From JANNWF01 sp052390415 (GTDB lineage Bacteria > Pseudomonadota > Gammaproteobacteria > Xanthomonadales > Xanthomonadaceae): a stretch of DNA of 41,951 nucleotides. Position 1 is the stretch's first letter; every line of letters begins with the position of its first letter. The stretch is from NCBI GenBank assembly GCA_052390415.1, contig JBQTGY010000080.1, forward strand, positions 1 through 41,951, written 5' to 3'. Positions 17,913 to 25,129 of this stretch are shown piece by piece. The notes under the pieces were generated by a model. That model had not been told where the DNA came from, did not search any database, and saw nothing but the letters and a program-made list of their open reading frames with translations. A program made the position numbers and the translations under genes.

Positions 17913-19175
17913 ATGCGCAAGTCGATTCTTTTGACACTGTCATTAGCCGCCTTGGTGGCGTGCAGTGGTGGCGACGATTCCGGTACGGTCACTGCGGCAG
18001 GCGCGGCGGCGCCGGCAAAGCCAGCGTCCGGTGTGGAAGCGATGGTTCGCTCTCAGGACTACGACGACACGGGCCCGAAGTTGACTGAGCGACGTTATGT
18101 CGACGGCATGGCGCTGAAGACGCCCGATGGGCCTGCCGCGCTGCTGACCACCACGCCGCTAGACGCCTGCACGCGGCTCGCCGTGCTGGCCCGCGGCAAC
18201 GCCGATTTGGGTTCCTTCGCCACTTCCGAAGTGCCAGCGCTGGTGATCGTGCGCAACGAGGAATACCCGCAGGGCAGCGTGCAGCTGGTCGCGCCTGGTG
18301 TCACAACCTATCTCTCCCAACCCATGGCGTCGCTGCAGACCGACGGTGATCGGCTGGTCGCAAAGGGCGAGGAGGCCGGTTCCGAATTCACCCTCAACAA
18401 GCCGTCGCTGGAATACGCCGTCGATCTCGCCTACGCGTCAATGGCCGACTACGATGCGGTGGCCGCCGACTCTGGTCCGGAGGCGGCGTGGCTGCGCGGA
18501 CTGGTAAAGCAGGCCGAGCCCGACGCCGAAGCCACGGTCACCGCCACCTTTTTCGAGGACGAAAACGACTACACCAGCTACAGCTCACGCTCAACCTGGT
18601 TCGATGTGCTTTCCAACTGGGAAAACTTCAACGTGATCGCCGCCGCCAGCGGACCGGAATGCGCCACCCTCGTATTGCAGACGCCGGGTTTCTCCGGGGG
18701 ATCGCAAAAGGTGCTGCTGCGTGTTCGCGGTGCCGGCGATCAGCGCAAGGTGCACGCCGCCGAGTCCAGCGAGGACCACGGCAGCGAAGGCAACTATCTG
18801 GTCGGTCGCGTCGAACACCCAACGTTGGGTGCCTTCCCGATCATCGATGCACGCGCCGAAAACATCGAGGGCATCGGTACCGTGATCACCTTCAGCGACA
18901 AGAAGATCGGCGATCTGACGTGGGAAGAATTGGTGAAGCAGCAACGCGCCGCACGCGCTGTGGCTGGTACCAGCTTTGGATCGAGTTACATGCTCAGCAG
19001 CCTGGAGTTCGGCGGGCCGGGCATGTCGGTCGAGTCAGTCCCCGCCGAACAAATCTCCAACGCCTTCCTCGACGAAACCACCATCGGCGGCATCATCAAT
19101 CAGAGCGCCCCCGGCCCACCGAGCATCGTCGCCAACTTCATGATGCCGTTGAAGGCGGCAGCGACTACGCCCTGA
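17913..19175 (+). CDS. Lipoprotein of unknown function
   Basis: I do not recognise this family. The 420-residue product begins with a lipoprotein signal peptide and lipobox LVAC (Cys17), then a short Gly/Ala-rich linker (to about residue 40). The rest looks like mixed alpha/beta sequence without repeats or obvious catalytic motifs. Two cysteines remain in the mature body (in DACTRL and PECATL) and could form a disulfide. A stretch near residue 215 (ENDYTSYSSRSTWFDVLSNW) is rich in aromatic and hydroxyl residues. The ATG at 17913 is preceded by CAGGAG with good spacing. It is the only gene between two MITE-like copies, and a 17-bp inverted repeat follows it. The function cannot be given. Confidence 0.85.
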   Translation: MRKSILLTLSLAALVACSGGDDSGTVTAAGAAAPAKPASGVEAMVRSQDYDDTGPKLTERRYVDGMALKTPDGPAALLTTTPLDACTRLAVLARGNADLGSFATSEVPALVIVRNEEYPQGSVQLVAPGVTTYLSQPMASLQTDGDRLVAKGEEAGSEFTLNKPSLEYAVDLAYASMADYDAVAADSGPEAAWLRGLVKQAEPDAEATVTATFFEDENDYTSYSSRSTWFDVLSNWENFNVIAAASGPECATLVLQTPGFSGGSQKVLLRVRGAGDQRKVHAAESSEDHGSEGNYLVGRVEHPTLGAFPIIDARAENIEGIGTVITFSDKKIGDLTWEELVKQQRAARAVAGTSFGSSYMLSSLEFGGPGMSVESVPAEQISNAFLDETTIGGIINQSAPGPPSIVANFMMPLKAAATTP

Positions 19176-19312
19176 GGGCGGTTGCTGCTTTGGCTCGTTC
19201 GCGAAATCAGCCCGCGATCTCGTCCGTCCACTTCAACTTGATCTACAGCCCAGATTTGCGGCCTGCAAAGGGACCAATGTTCATGGGCAATATCCCAGCG
19301 CGCTAGCGAGGC

Positions 19313-19375
19313 AGGGTGCGTCTTGACGCGCTGCCTTCGGTTCAAGCCAAGTGCTGGTGCGTCAAGACGCACCCT
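19313..19375. repeat. 17-bp perfect inverted repeat downstream of the lipoprotein gene
   Basis: AGGGTGCGTCTTGACGC (19313-19329) and GCGTCAAGACGCACCCT (19359-19375) are perfectly complementary around a 29-base loop. There is no T-run beyond the stem, so it is a repeat or mRNA-end stabiliser rather than a standard terminator. I see no second copy in the window. Confidence 0.75.
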
Positions 19376-19422
19376 AAGGATCTTCGCTGCATTGAAGGTC
19401 AACGAAAATTCAACTCAGCAAG

Positions 19423-19712
19423 CTAGCCCGGACATTTCATGAGGTCGCGAGAAAACGCCCGAACTTCGTTGGTGCGCCTCGTCAAAAGTGATGAATCTCA
19501 AAATGACAAAGTGTTCGCTGCGTTTTCCCGCTGGCACGATGCTCAGTTGGTCTTTGCGGCCATCGCTGCGTTGCGCCTCGCCGCAATGGGCCCACCATTC
19601 CGACTCGGCGCGTCTTGCGCTGGCCGCAAATCCGCTCGGGGCAACAGCCCCGCGTAGCGGCGAAGCCGCCGAACGTGATCACTCGCGCCCCCTCATGAAA
19701 TGTCCGGGCTAG
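19423..19712. mobile_element. MITE-like element, complete copy C (290 bp)
   Basis: The first 22 bp (CTAGCCCGGACATTTCATG followed by AGG) are a perfect inverted match of the last 22. Inside, TTTGCGGCCA (19553-19562) pairs with TGGCCGCAAA (19621-19630). Two hairpins follow: CGGGGC-AACA-GCCCCG (19637-19652) and GCGGC-GAA-GCCGC (19657-19669). No transposase is encoded. The last 80 bp, inverted, are identical to the copy at the right edge of the window. Confidence 0.88.
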
Positions 19713-19715
19713 AAC

Positions 19716-19794
19716 CCAAACCTTGACGCCCCGCCCCCGCCTGACCGACTCTACCAACCGCATCCGGGGGGATGTTCAAGCATGGGGAAAACAG
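19716..19794 (+). promoter_or_regulatory. Conserved leader/promoter region, copy 1
   Basis: About 76 bp upstream of the ATG at 19795 align, with one gap and roughly 75-80% identity, to the region upstream of the ATG at 34305. Best-kept words are CCTTGACGCCC, CGACTCT and GGGGATGTTCAA, followed by ATGCCGACRCRCCGC. TTGACG could be a -35 box; a -10 about 17-18 bp later (GACTCT) is weak. It may be a promoter for a special sigma factor or an operator; this is inference. Confidence 0.6.
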
Positions 19795-20115
19795 ATGCCG
19801 ACGCGCCGCGTCCTGGCAGCATTCGTGGCTAGTGCCGCGCTGCTGGCCTCCACTGCTTCTGCCGACGACACATCCACCCTTGATCGCATCGAAGTCACCG
19901 CCCTCGGCATGAACAAACCGGAGCGCTACCGCTAGGAACTGATCGCCGCCATCGCGACTGACTCACACCGTGTTCGGGAGAGCATTGGCGCGAGCTGCAA
20001 GGTCGATCTGGACGGACTGAACAGCCGAATCGAATGGGAGCGCGTGGGGCCGATCGAGTTGTTGTTGTATGTGCGGTATTCGATGACGGTTAAGGGGTGT
20101 GCGGGAGTCGGGTGA
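19795..20115 (+). pseudogene. Small secreted protein gene interrupted by an in-frame TAG
   Basis: From the ATG at 19795 the frame encodes a good signal peptide (MPTRRVLAAFVASAALLAST, cleavage near ASA-D) and 21 further residues up to TAG at 19933-19935. The same frame then stays open for 59 more codons to TGA at 20113-20115. This second part reads as ordinary protein (ELIAAIATDSHRVRESIGAS, then CKVDLDG, RIEWERVGPIELLLYVRY) with two cysteines that could pair in the periplasm. The simplest view is a nonsense mutation in a 106-residue secreted protein. Stop-codon readthrough or a sequencing error are alternatives. I do not recognise the family. Confidence 0.65.
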
Positions 20116-20228
20116 TAGTGGGAAAACTTTTTGACCTTGCTCCAACAGAACAGCAACGGCGGGAACTAGCAGCCGTTTGCCGGACGACCCGAGACAAGAC
20201 GCATTCTTACCTGAGGCAATCCGAGTAA

Positions 20229-20825
20229 ATGAAATACCAATACCCCTTATCTCTGATCTTCAAAATCACCACTCTCTCCTCCGATTTCACCATCACCGAC
20301 GCCCGTGACAATTCCCTGTTCTACGTCCGCCAGAAGATGTTCAAGCTTCTTGAAGAAGTGACGGTATGCAAGGACTCGACGCAGGCGCAGAAGCTGTACA
20401 CGATCAAGGCCAACAAGTGGCTGGATTTTTCGGCGGCGTATAACTTCACCTCGGCGGCTGGGCAGGATCTGGGCAAGATTGCGCGCAAGGGCTGGGCGTC
20501 GATCTTCGAGGCGCATTACGAGGTGTTTGATCCGCAGCAAACCCTAAACTACACGATTCGGGAAGAGAACGCCTGGATCAAGGTGCTGGATGCGATCTTT
20601 GAAGGCATTCCGATCATCGGTCTGTTTTCCGGCTATCTGTTTCACCCCGCGTACCTGGTGACGGATCAGTCCGGAACGGTGGTAGTGAGATTGGTGAAAG
20701 AGTCGTCTCTGATCGGCCGGCGGTTCAAGCTGGAAAGCAAAGCCGGGTTCAAGACCGAAGAGGAAGAAGAGCGGGTGTTGCTGAGCTTGTCGATGTTGTT
20801 GTTGCTGGAGCGGCGTCGGGGGTGA
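20229..20825 (+). CDS. LURP-one-related (DUF567/scramblase-like fold) protein
   Basis: This 198-residue protein probably folds like the LURP-one/phospholipid-scramblase (tubby-like) beta-barrel family. Evidence is the order of short beta-strand-like segments (FTITDARDNSLFYVRQKMFK, YTIKANKWLDFSAAYNFT, LGKIARKGWASIFEAHYEVF) typical of those proteins, and the hydrophobic hairpin near residues 120-140 (AIFEGIPIIGLFSGYLF). The C-terminus is Leu- and Arg-rich after an acidic run (TEEEEE). There is no signal peptide, so it is cytosolic or membrane-associated. Bacterial members have no established function. The assignment rests on pattern, not on a search, and is moderate. Confidence 0.65.
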   Translation: MKYQYPLSLIFKITTLSSDFTITDARDNSLFYVRQKMFKLLEEVTVCKDSTQAQKLYTIKANKWLDFSAAYNFTSAAGQDLGKIARKGWASIFEAHYEVFDPQQTLNYTIREENAWIKVLDAIFEGIPIIGLFSGYLFHPAYLVTDQSGTVVVRLVKESSLIGRRFKLESKAGFKTEEEEERVLLSLSMLLLLERRRG

Positions 20826-20882
20826 TGGGATTGTGGGAGCGTGCGGAGCGCTGAGTGGTTCGCGACGACGATGCCACCACTC

Positions 20883-20903
20883 GTGGGCTACAATGTAGTC
20901 CAC
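20883..20903. promoter_or_regulatory. Palindromic operator over the dinJ-yafQ promoter
   Basis: Arms GTGGGCTACA and TGTAGTCCAC form a 21-bp palindrome with one mismatch and a single central base. TACAAT (20889-20894), a good -10 box, lies inside it. It ends 18 bp before the antitoxin ATG. This fits autorepression by the antitoxin or toxin-antitoxin complex, known for the DinJ-YafQ family. Confidence 0.75.
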
Positions 20904-20921
20904 AGACTTGAGAGAACTGCT

Positions 20922-21185
20922 ATGGCCGCCAATGCCGTTGTCCGCGCCCGAATCGATGAGTCGATCAAGGACGAAGCCGCCGCTGTACTGGCTTCGATGG
21001 GTCTCACCGTGTCTGATGCGTTGCGGCTGATGCTGACCCGTGTCGCGCGCGAGAAAGCCTTGCCCTTCGAGCCGCTGATCCCGAACGAAACCACCATCGC
21101 GGCGATGCGTGAGGCTCGTGCGGGGAATCTTCCACGCTTCGACAGTGTCGAAGCGCTGATGGCTGACTTGCGTGCGGACGATTGA
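20922..21185 (+). CDS. dinJ: RelB/DinJ family antitoxin
   Basis: This is the antitoxin of a type II pair and would neutralise the YafQ-like toxin encoded by the overlapping next gene. The 87-residue product starts with the ribbon-helix-helix segment (VVRARIDESIKDEAAAVLAS, then MGLTVSDALRLMLTRVA), which binds DNA in DinJ. Its C-terminal half (PFEPLIPNETTIAAMREARA) wraps the toxin. The ATG at 20922 follows GAGAGAA. It overlaps the toxin gene by 14 bp. The palindrome at 20883-20903 is its likely target. Confidence 0.92.
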   Translation: MAANAVVRARIDESIKDEAAAVLASMGLTVSDALRLMLTRVAREKALPFEPLIPNETTIAAMREARAGNLPRFDSVEALMADLRADD

Positions 21186-21453
21186 GCGCACAACCCAGTT
21201 CAAGCGGGACTACAAGCGCGAGGAGAAGGGTCAGCACCGGGCTACGCTGGATGCGACGCTGCTTCCAGTCTTGCGAGCGTTAGCCAATGATCTGCCGCTG
21301 GAGCCTCGTCACCGCGATCACGCATTGACCGGCGATTGGAGAGACCATCGGGATTGCCACTTGAAACCGGACTTGGTGTTGATCTACCAGCTGCCGGACG
21401 AATCGACGTTGCGATTGGTACGCATGGGCTCGCACAGCGAGCTTGGGCTCTGA
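21172..21453 (+). CDS. yafQ: YafQ-family mRNA interferase toxin
   Basis: This is a ribosome-dependent mRNA endonuclease toxin of the RelE superfamily, YafQ branch. The 93-residue product has the family core RTIERTTQFKRDYKRE, then RHRDHALTGDWRDHRDCHLK with the His and Asp residues that match the YafQ active region, then PDLVLIYQ and GSHSEL. In E. coli YafQ the C-terminus reads THAALF, with catalytic His87 and Phe91; here the His is kept but the Phe position is Gly, and the protein ends in Leu. It starts with GTG at 21172, 14 bp inside the antitoxin gene, so translation is coupled. Confidence 0.9.
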   Translation: MRTIERTTQFKRDYKREEKGQHRATLDATLLPVLRALANDLPLEPRHRDHALTGDWRDHRDCHLKPDLVLIYQLPDESTLRLVRMGSHSELGL

Positions 21454-21499
21454 AGGTCGTGGGCGGAGTGAAACCCGTCGGAACACTTGGCTCCTCGAC

Positions 21500-22243
21500 T
21501 CAACCCTGTGTCAGCGCCCACTCCGGCTCCGGCAGGCTCATGAAACGCTCGTGCAACCCCTCGTCCCATGAGCGGCGCAGGCGGTTCCAGTACGGGTCGT
21601 CGTCCTTCATCACCGTATGCAGCTTGACCCGCAGCGAGCCGCGCTCGTAGACGAGCAAGTCGATGGGTGGGGCGACGCCGAGGTTGCTCTTGACGGTGGA
21701 GTCCATCGACACCAGCGCGCACTTGGCGACGGTTGCCAACGAGCTGTCGTAGCGGACGATGCGATCAATGATCGGCTTGCCGTATTTGAATTCGCCGATC
21801 TGCAAGTAAGGTGTTTCTGGCATGGCCTGGATGAAGTTGCCTTCGCCATAAACCTGAAACATTCGCAGCCGTCTGCCTTGGATCTGACCACCGATGATCA
21901 GCGAGGCGCCGAATCCGGCGCCACTGGCGCGCAAGTTCGGACCGTCTTGCCTATCCACCTCGCGCAAGGCCCAACCGGCGAGGCGCGCGGCCTCGTACAT
22001 CGACGTGACGTTCTTGATCGACAGGCGCCCGCCGCCGTGAACCATGCCTTCATTCATGATCTGAATGGCGGATTGAGTGATGGCCAGGTTGCCGGCAGAC
22101 ATCACCACGATCACGCGATCACCTTCGGTTTCCCACACCGCCATCTTTCGATAACTGGAGATGTTGTCGACGCCCGCGTTGGTCCGCGAGTCCGACATCA
22201 TGACCATGCCATCGTTTACCAGAACGCCCAAACAATAGGTCAT
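21500..22243 (-). CDS. Anbu-type proteasome-like peptidase
   Basis: This belongs to the Anbu (ancestral beta subunit) family of Ntn-hydrolases, related to the proteasome beta subunit and HslV. The 247-residue product begins MTYCLGV, so removal of Met exposes Thr as the nucleophile without a propeptide. Conserved blocks are VNDGMVMMSDSRTNAG, YRKM (Lys of the active site), and GASLIIGGQI. Anbu forms open helical rings; natural substrates are unknown. The ATG at 22243 has GGAG 6 bp upstream, and the family start MTYC supports it over an ATG at 22255. In many genomes Anbu sits with genes for an ATP-grasp, an alpha-E and a transglutaminase-like protein; none of these is here. Confidence 0.92.
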   Translation of the reverse strand: MTYCLGVLVNDGMVMMSDSRTNAGVDNISSYRKMAVWETEGDRVIVVMSAGNLAITQSAIQIMNEGMVHGGGRLSIKNVTSMYEAARLAGWALREVDRQDGPNLRASGAGFGASLIIGGQIQGRRLRMFQVYGEGNFIQAMPETPYLQIGEFKYGKPIIDRIVRYDSSLATVAKCALVSMDSTVKSNLGVAPPIDLLVYERGSLRVKLHTVMKDDDPYWNRLRRSWDEGLHERFMSLPEPEWALTQG

Positions 22244-22438
22244 GGCCTGCTCCATCCGTTGATTGAAACGGGTACATCCCCGAGCGTTGGAGTTTACATA
22301 GGGGCGTTGCGTGGGACCACGAGTTTGGTTGGGAAATCGTCGCCGACCGAAATACCCTCGAAGATGGCGCTTGTCACCGCTGGCTTTGCTGCTGCCACTG
22401 GCTCAGCATCAGCGACGTTGACCCCTCAGGAACTCATC

Positions 22439-22864
22439 ATGCAAAACCCCAATCCAATGCTCGCGCCCGTGGTCGCGCTGGTGGCGTGGACACTGGTGAT
22501 GTGGCTGTGGATGTATGCCACACGCATTCCGGCGATCCTCTCATCGCGCATGCGTCTGAATCCCGACGCACCGCGCGGCGAGCAGATGAATCAGTTGCCG
22601 CCGCAGGTGCGCTGGAAGGCGGACAACTACAACCACTTGATGGAACTCCCCACTGTTTTCTACGCCATCGCCCTGGTCCTGGCGGTGCTTGGCGACAGCA
22701 GCAGCCTGAGCGTGGGAATGGCGTGGGCCTTTGTCAGCCTGCGGGTGCTGCACAGCCTGTGGCAGGCGTTGTTCAACGTGATCATGGTGCGGTTTGTGTT
22801 GTTCGTGGTGTCGACGCTGCCTTTGTTTGCACTGACGTGGCGGGCGATGCAGGCGGTTTTGTGA
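22439..22864 (+). CDS. MAPEG family membrane protein
   Basis: This is a small integral membrane protein of the MAPEG family (membrane-associated proteins in eicosanoid and glutathione metabolism). The 141-residue product has four hydrophobic helices (about residues 7-28, 65-82, 88-108 and 115-135). The bacterial signature QLPPQVRWKADNYNHLMELP lies between the first and second, and Arg/Asn residues in the loop could bind glutathione. The ATG at 22439 is preceded by CAGGAA. The frame is open to 22364 but that part lacks similarity to the family. It may be co-transcribed with the next plus-strand gene, 46 bp away. Enzyme activity in bacteria of this branch is unproven. Confidence 0.9.
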   Translation: MQNPNPMLAPVVALVAWTLVMWLWMYATRIPAILSSRMRLNPDAPRGEQMNQLPPQVRWKADNYNHLMELPTVFYAIALVLAVLGDSSSLSVGMAWAFVSLRVLHSLWQALFNVIMVRFVLFVVSTLPLFALTWRAMQAVL

Positions 22865-22910
22865 GTGGTGGCTGGGGTTGGGCCTGCCGTGGCGACGCGG
22901 GGCTCACGTC

Positions 22911-23303
22911 ATGCCGCCGCTGATGCTGATCGGAGTCGCGCTGTTCTTCGCCGGAGCAGCGCTGTTCATGCTGCTGCTGTTCTCCCATGGTGGCGCTGGC
23001 CGCTCGCAACAATTCGGCGTCATCGCTGATCTTCTCGGCGGCCGCCGCGGCGTGGGCAAGCGGCGCCTGACAATCGCTGCCTTGATCCTGATCGGCCTTG
23101 GCGCGTTCGGCACGTTTGCCGGCGTGGCCGCGATGGATGCGCGTCGGGCGAATCGCTGCCAGGACTACTGCATCGCCTCGGGCTATCAGCAAGGAAAGAT
23201 CGGCCCTTCGATGGAGCGCAGCAAGGAGCGTCGCTTCGTCGCCTGCACCTGCGATGGCGGCAAGTCCGAACCGCTTGAGCTGCGCGCTGACTCGGTGCCA
23301 TGA
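22911..23303 (+). CDS. Hypothetical membrane protein with a cysteine-rich tail
   Basis: I do not recognise this 130-residue protein. It has two transmembrane helices (about residues 3-25 and 52-73) joined by a Gly/Arg-rich loop. The C-terminal domain contains four cysteines (CQDYC near residue 92 and CTC near 119), a spacing suited to disulfides or metal binding. The ATG at 22911 (MPPLMLIGVALFF) is chosen because the hydrophobic helix begins there. It sits between MAPEG and SPFH genes on the same strand. Confidence 0.7.
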   Translation: MPPLMLIGVALFFAGAALFMLLLFSHGGAGRSQQFGVIADLLGGRRGVGKRRLTIAALILIGLGAFGTFAGVAAMDARRANRCQDYCIASGYQQGKIGPSMERSKERRFVACTCDGGKSEPLELRADSVP

Positions 23304-23487
23304 AGGCAGCAAGTCGTTGAACGTGGGCGTCGCACCGCTGCGGCAGGCGTGACTGCGGTCACGACTCCTACGGACGCTTTTCGTCGAGGTTCGAATACTG
23401 TGGCGCAGTGCGCGGAATGCGCGGTGGACGAGGTTTAGAAAGCGTTAACCCGCCATCGATGTGAGGCGGCCCCTGCGGACACGCGCC

Positions 23488-23961
23488 ATGGACATGTTTC
23501 TGACCCTCTTTGCATTCACTTTCCTGGGCCTCGTTGGTGCACTCGCTTCTGGCGTGCATCACGTGCCCGAGGGCGAAGCCTGGATCGTGCAACGACGCCG
23601 GCGCTTTTCGCGTGTGCTGCGGCCCGGCCTGCGCTTTTGCTGGCCGCTGCTGGAGAGCATCACCCAGCACGTGAATCTGATTGGGCACCGCATCGATCTG
23701 CCACTGCGCAATGCACGCGATCCGCGTGTCACCAGCGAGCGCGCCACCCTGTACTACCAGATTCTGGAACCCGAGCGCAGCGGTGCTCAGCTTGAAAATA
23801 TAGATAGCGTGGTTTCCGAAGCGGCGCGCGAACAAGCAGGTGTGCTGGCCGGATCGGTCAGCCAGCCCGACCTGCTCGCCGAGCGGCTGAAGCCTCTGCT
23901 CAATTTGCAGCTTGGTGCGCTTGGGCTGCGTATTACCCGTTGCCAAGTGCCTGGGCGCTGA
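23488..23961 (+). CDS. Short SPFH/Band 7 (stomatin-like) membrane protein
   Basis: This is a stomatin/prohibitin-type protein: one N-terminal membrane helix (about residues 3-22) followed by an SPFH domain (VPEGEAWIVQRRRRFSRVLRPGLRF, with the usual GLRFCWPLLESI pattern). At 157 residues it is about half the length of usual family members; the C-terminal coiled-coil and oligomerisation region is missing. It ends cleanly at a stop and the next gene begins 22 bp later. The ATG at 23488 starts MDMFLTLF. It may assist membrane organisation, but the missing C-terminus makes a ring-forming role doubtful. Confidence 0.8.
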   Translation: MDMFLTLFAFTFLGLVGALASGVHHVPEGEAWIVQRRRRFSRVLRPGLRFCWPLLESITQHVNLIGHRIDLPLRNARDPRVTSERATLYYQILEPERSGAQLENIDSVVSEAAREQAGVLAGSVSQPDLLAERLKPLLNLQLGALGLRITRCQVPGR

Positions 23962-23983
23962 CAAAGGCCGCGAAGTCACGAGC

Positions 23984-24415
23984 ATGCAACGCCTGACGTC
24001 GAGCCTGTGTTTGTCGCTATGCCTGTGCGCGCACGTCATTGCGCAGCCTGCCGCCGATCCCGCCCGCGCCTGCATCGACGCGGTGTACGCACGCGACGAT
24101 CAGATCGGAGCGCTGCGCAATCACGCGCCGGAGAACGCGCCGATCGCGCAGGCCGTGCGTGACTACGCAGAGGGGCTGGCCATGCTCGACTTCAACGGCT
24201 GCCCCGCTTTGTTCAAGGAAGCCTTCGCGGCGCACGAACGCGCGTGGCGCGATGCAATCCCCTACTTCGAGCGCCACGCCGATGAACGCGGCGAAATGCA
24301 CGCCGTGTTCGCGCGCCTCCGTGCTGGTGACGATGGCGAGCAACTCAAGGCACTGGAGAAGGCGATCTGGGACAGCTGGACCGCTGTCGAAGCAGCGGGA
24401 CAGGCGCGAGACTGA
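23984..24415 (+). CDS. Hypothetical secreted protein
   Basis: A 143-residue protein with a signal peptide (MQRLTSSLCLSLCLCAHVIA, cleavage near IAQ-P) and a helical, charged mature region. Two mature cysteines (ARACIDAV and FNGCPALF) could form a disulfide. There is no motif I can name. It lies 22 bp downstream of the SPFH gene and is probably its operon partner. Confidence 0.7.
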   Translation: MQRLTSSLCLSLCLCAHVIAQPAADPARACIDAVYARDDQIGALRNHAPENAPIAQAVRDYAEGLAMLDFNGCPALFKEAFAAHERAWRDAIPYFERHADERGEMHAVFARLRAGDDGEQLKALEKAIWDSWTAVEAAGQARD

Positions 24416-24460
24416 GGCTGCACCAGTAACCCTTGGCGTCGCCACGTCTTATCTTAGGCA

Positions 24461-25129
24461 TCAGCCCGCAGCAGGTGGCGCTTCGGCCGGCAACAACGCC
24501 TCCAGCGGAATGCGCTCGCCGGGCTTTTCCTTCATCTGCACGGTGCCGTTGCGGTCGCCGAGCGCCCACTGCACGTCGTAACCCACGATCACTTCGCGAC
24601 TGCCAACTTCAATTTGCGGACCGGCGGGCGCTTGATCGACTCGCAGCTCGCTTATCGCGCCAGCTTCATCGCGCACTTTTACGGTGTAACCGACGACTTC
24701 GTCTTTCTCTTCTGGCACGTCGCGGCAGACGGTTTCGACGTCTGTATAGCGTTGTCCACCCTGGTGGCGACGGTCGATTTCACGCCCAGCCAGAGCACCA
24801 CCTACGGCGCCCGCTACCGTCGCGGCGCGACGCCCGCTGCCACCGCCCACCTGATTGCCGAGAAGCCCACCGACAACAGCACCGACGACCGCGCCATCCT
24901 TGTCGCCAAAGCGCTCGGCGCGGCGGCGTTCGACCGTCTGTTCTTCGCAAACTTCACGGCTTACCGTGCGCCGCTCATTCACCGGCGTCACCGTCAGCAC
25001 CTCGGCGAAGACGGGTTCACTGGCGGTGACTGCAGTGACCGCTTTCACCTCGGCCATCGGTTGCTGCTGACACGCGGCAAGCAGCGCCACCGTCAGCACG
25101 CTCAGCACCCCAAGGCTCGTTGTCTTCAT
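24461..25129 (-). CDS. Glycine-zipper 2TM domain outer-membrane lipoprotein
   Basis: This is a lipoprotein of 222 residues with lipobox LLAAC (Cys20) and, in the middle (about residues 80-125), a glycine-zipper hairpin (GAVVGAVVGGLLGNQVGG, then TVAGAVGGALAGREI) as in the 17-kDa surface antigen family. Flanking segments are beta-rich and contain two cysteines (REVCEEQ, ETVCRDV) that may pair across the hairpin. The C-terminal part (VIVGYDVQWALGDRNGTVQM) is a common feature of these proteins. The ATG at 25129 has GGAGG 8 bp upstream. The stop lies 45 bp from that of the convergent gene. Confidence 0.88.
   Translation of the reverse strand: MKTTSLGVLSVLTVALLAACQQQPMAEVKAVTAVTASEPVFAEVLTVTPVNERRTVSREVCEEQTVERRRAERFGDKDGAVVGAVVGGLLGNQVGGGSGRRAATVAGAVGGALAGREIDRRHQGGQRYTDVETVCRDVPEEKDEVVGYTVKVRDEAGAISELRVDQAPAGPQIEVGSREVIVGYDVQWALGDRNGTVQMKEKPGERIPLEALLPAEAPPAAG

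Noticed and set aside
17541..19712. Interpretation of the repeats as integron attC sites or a CRISPR-like array
   Set aside because: Ends are 22-bp inverted repeats rather than attC core sites, there is no integrase, and there are no regular short direct repeats with spacers.
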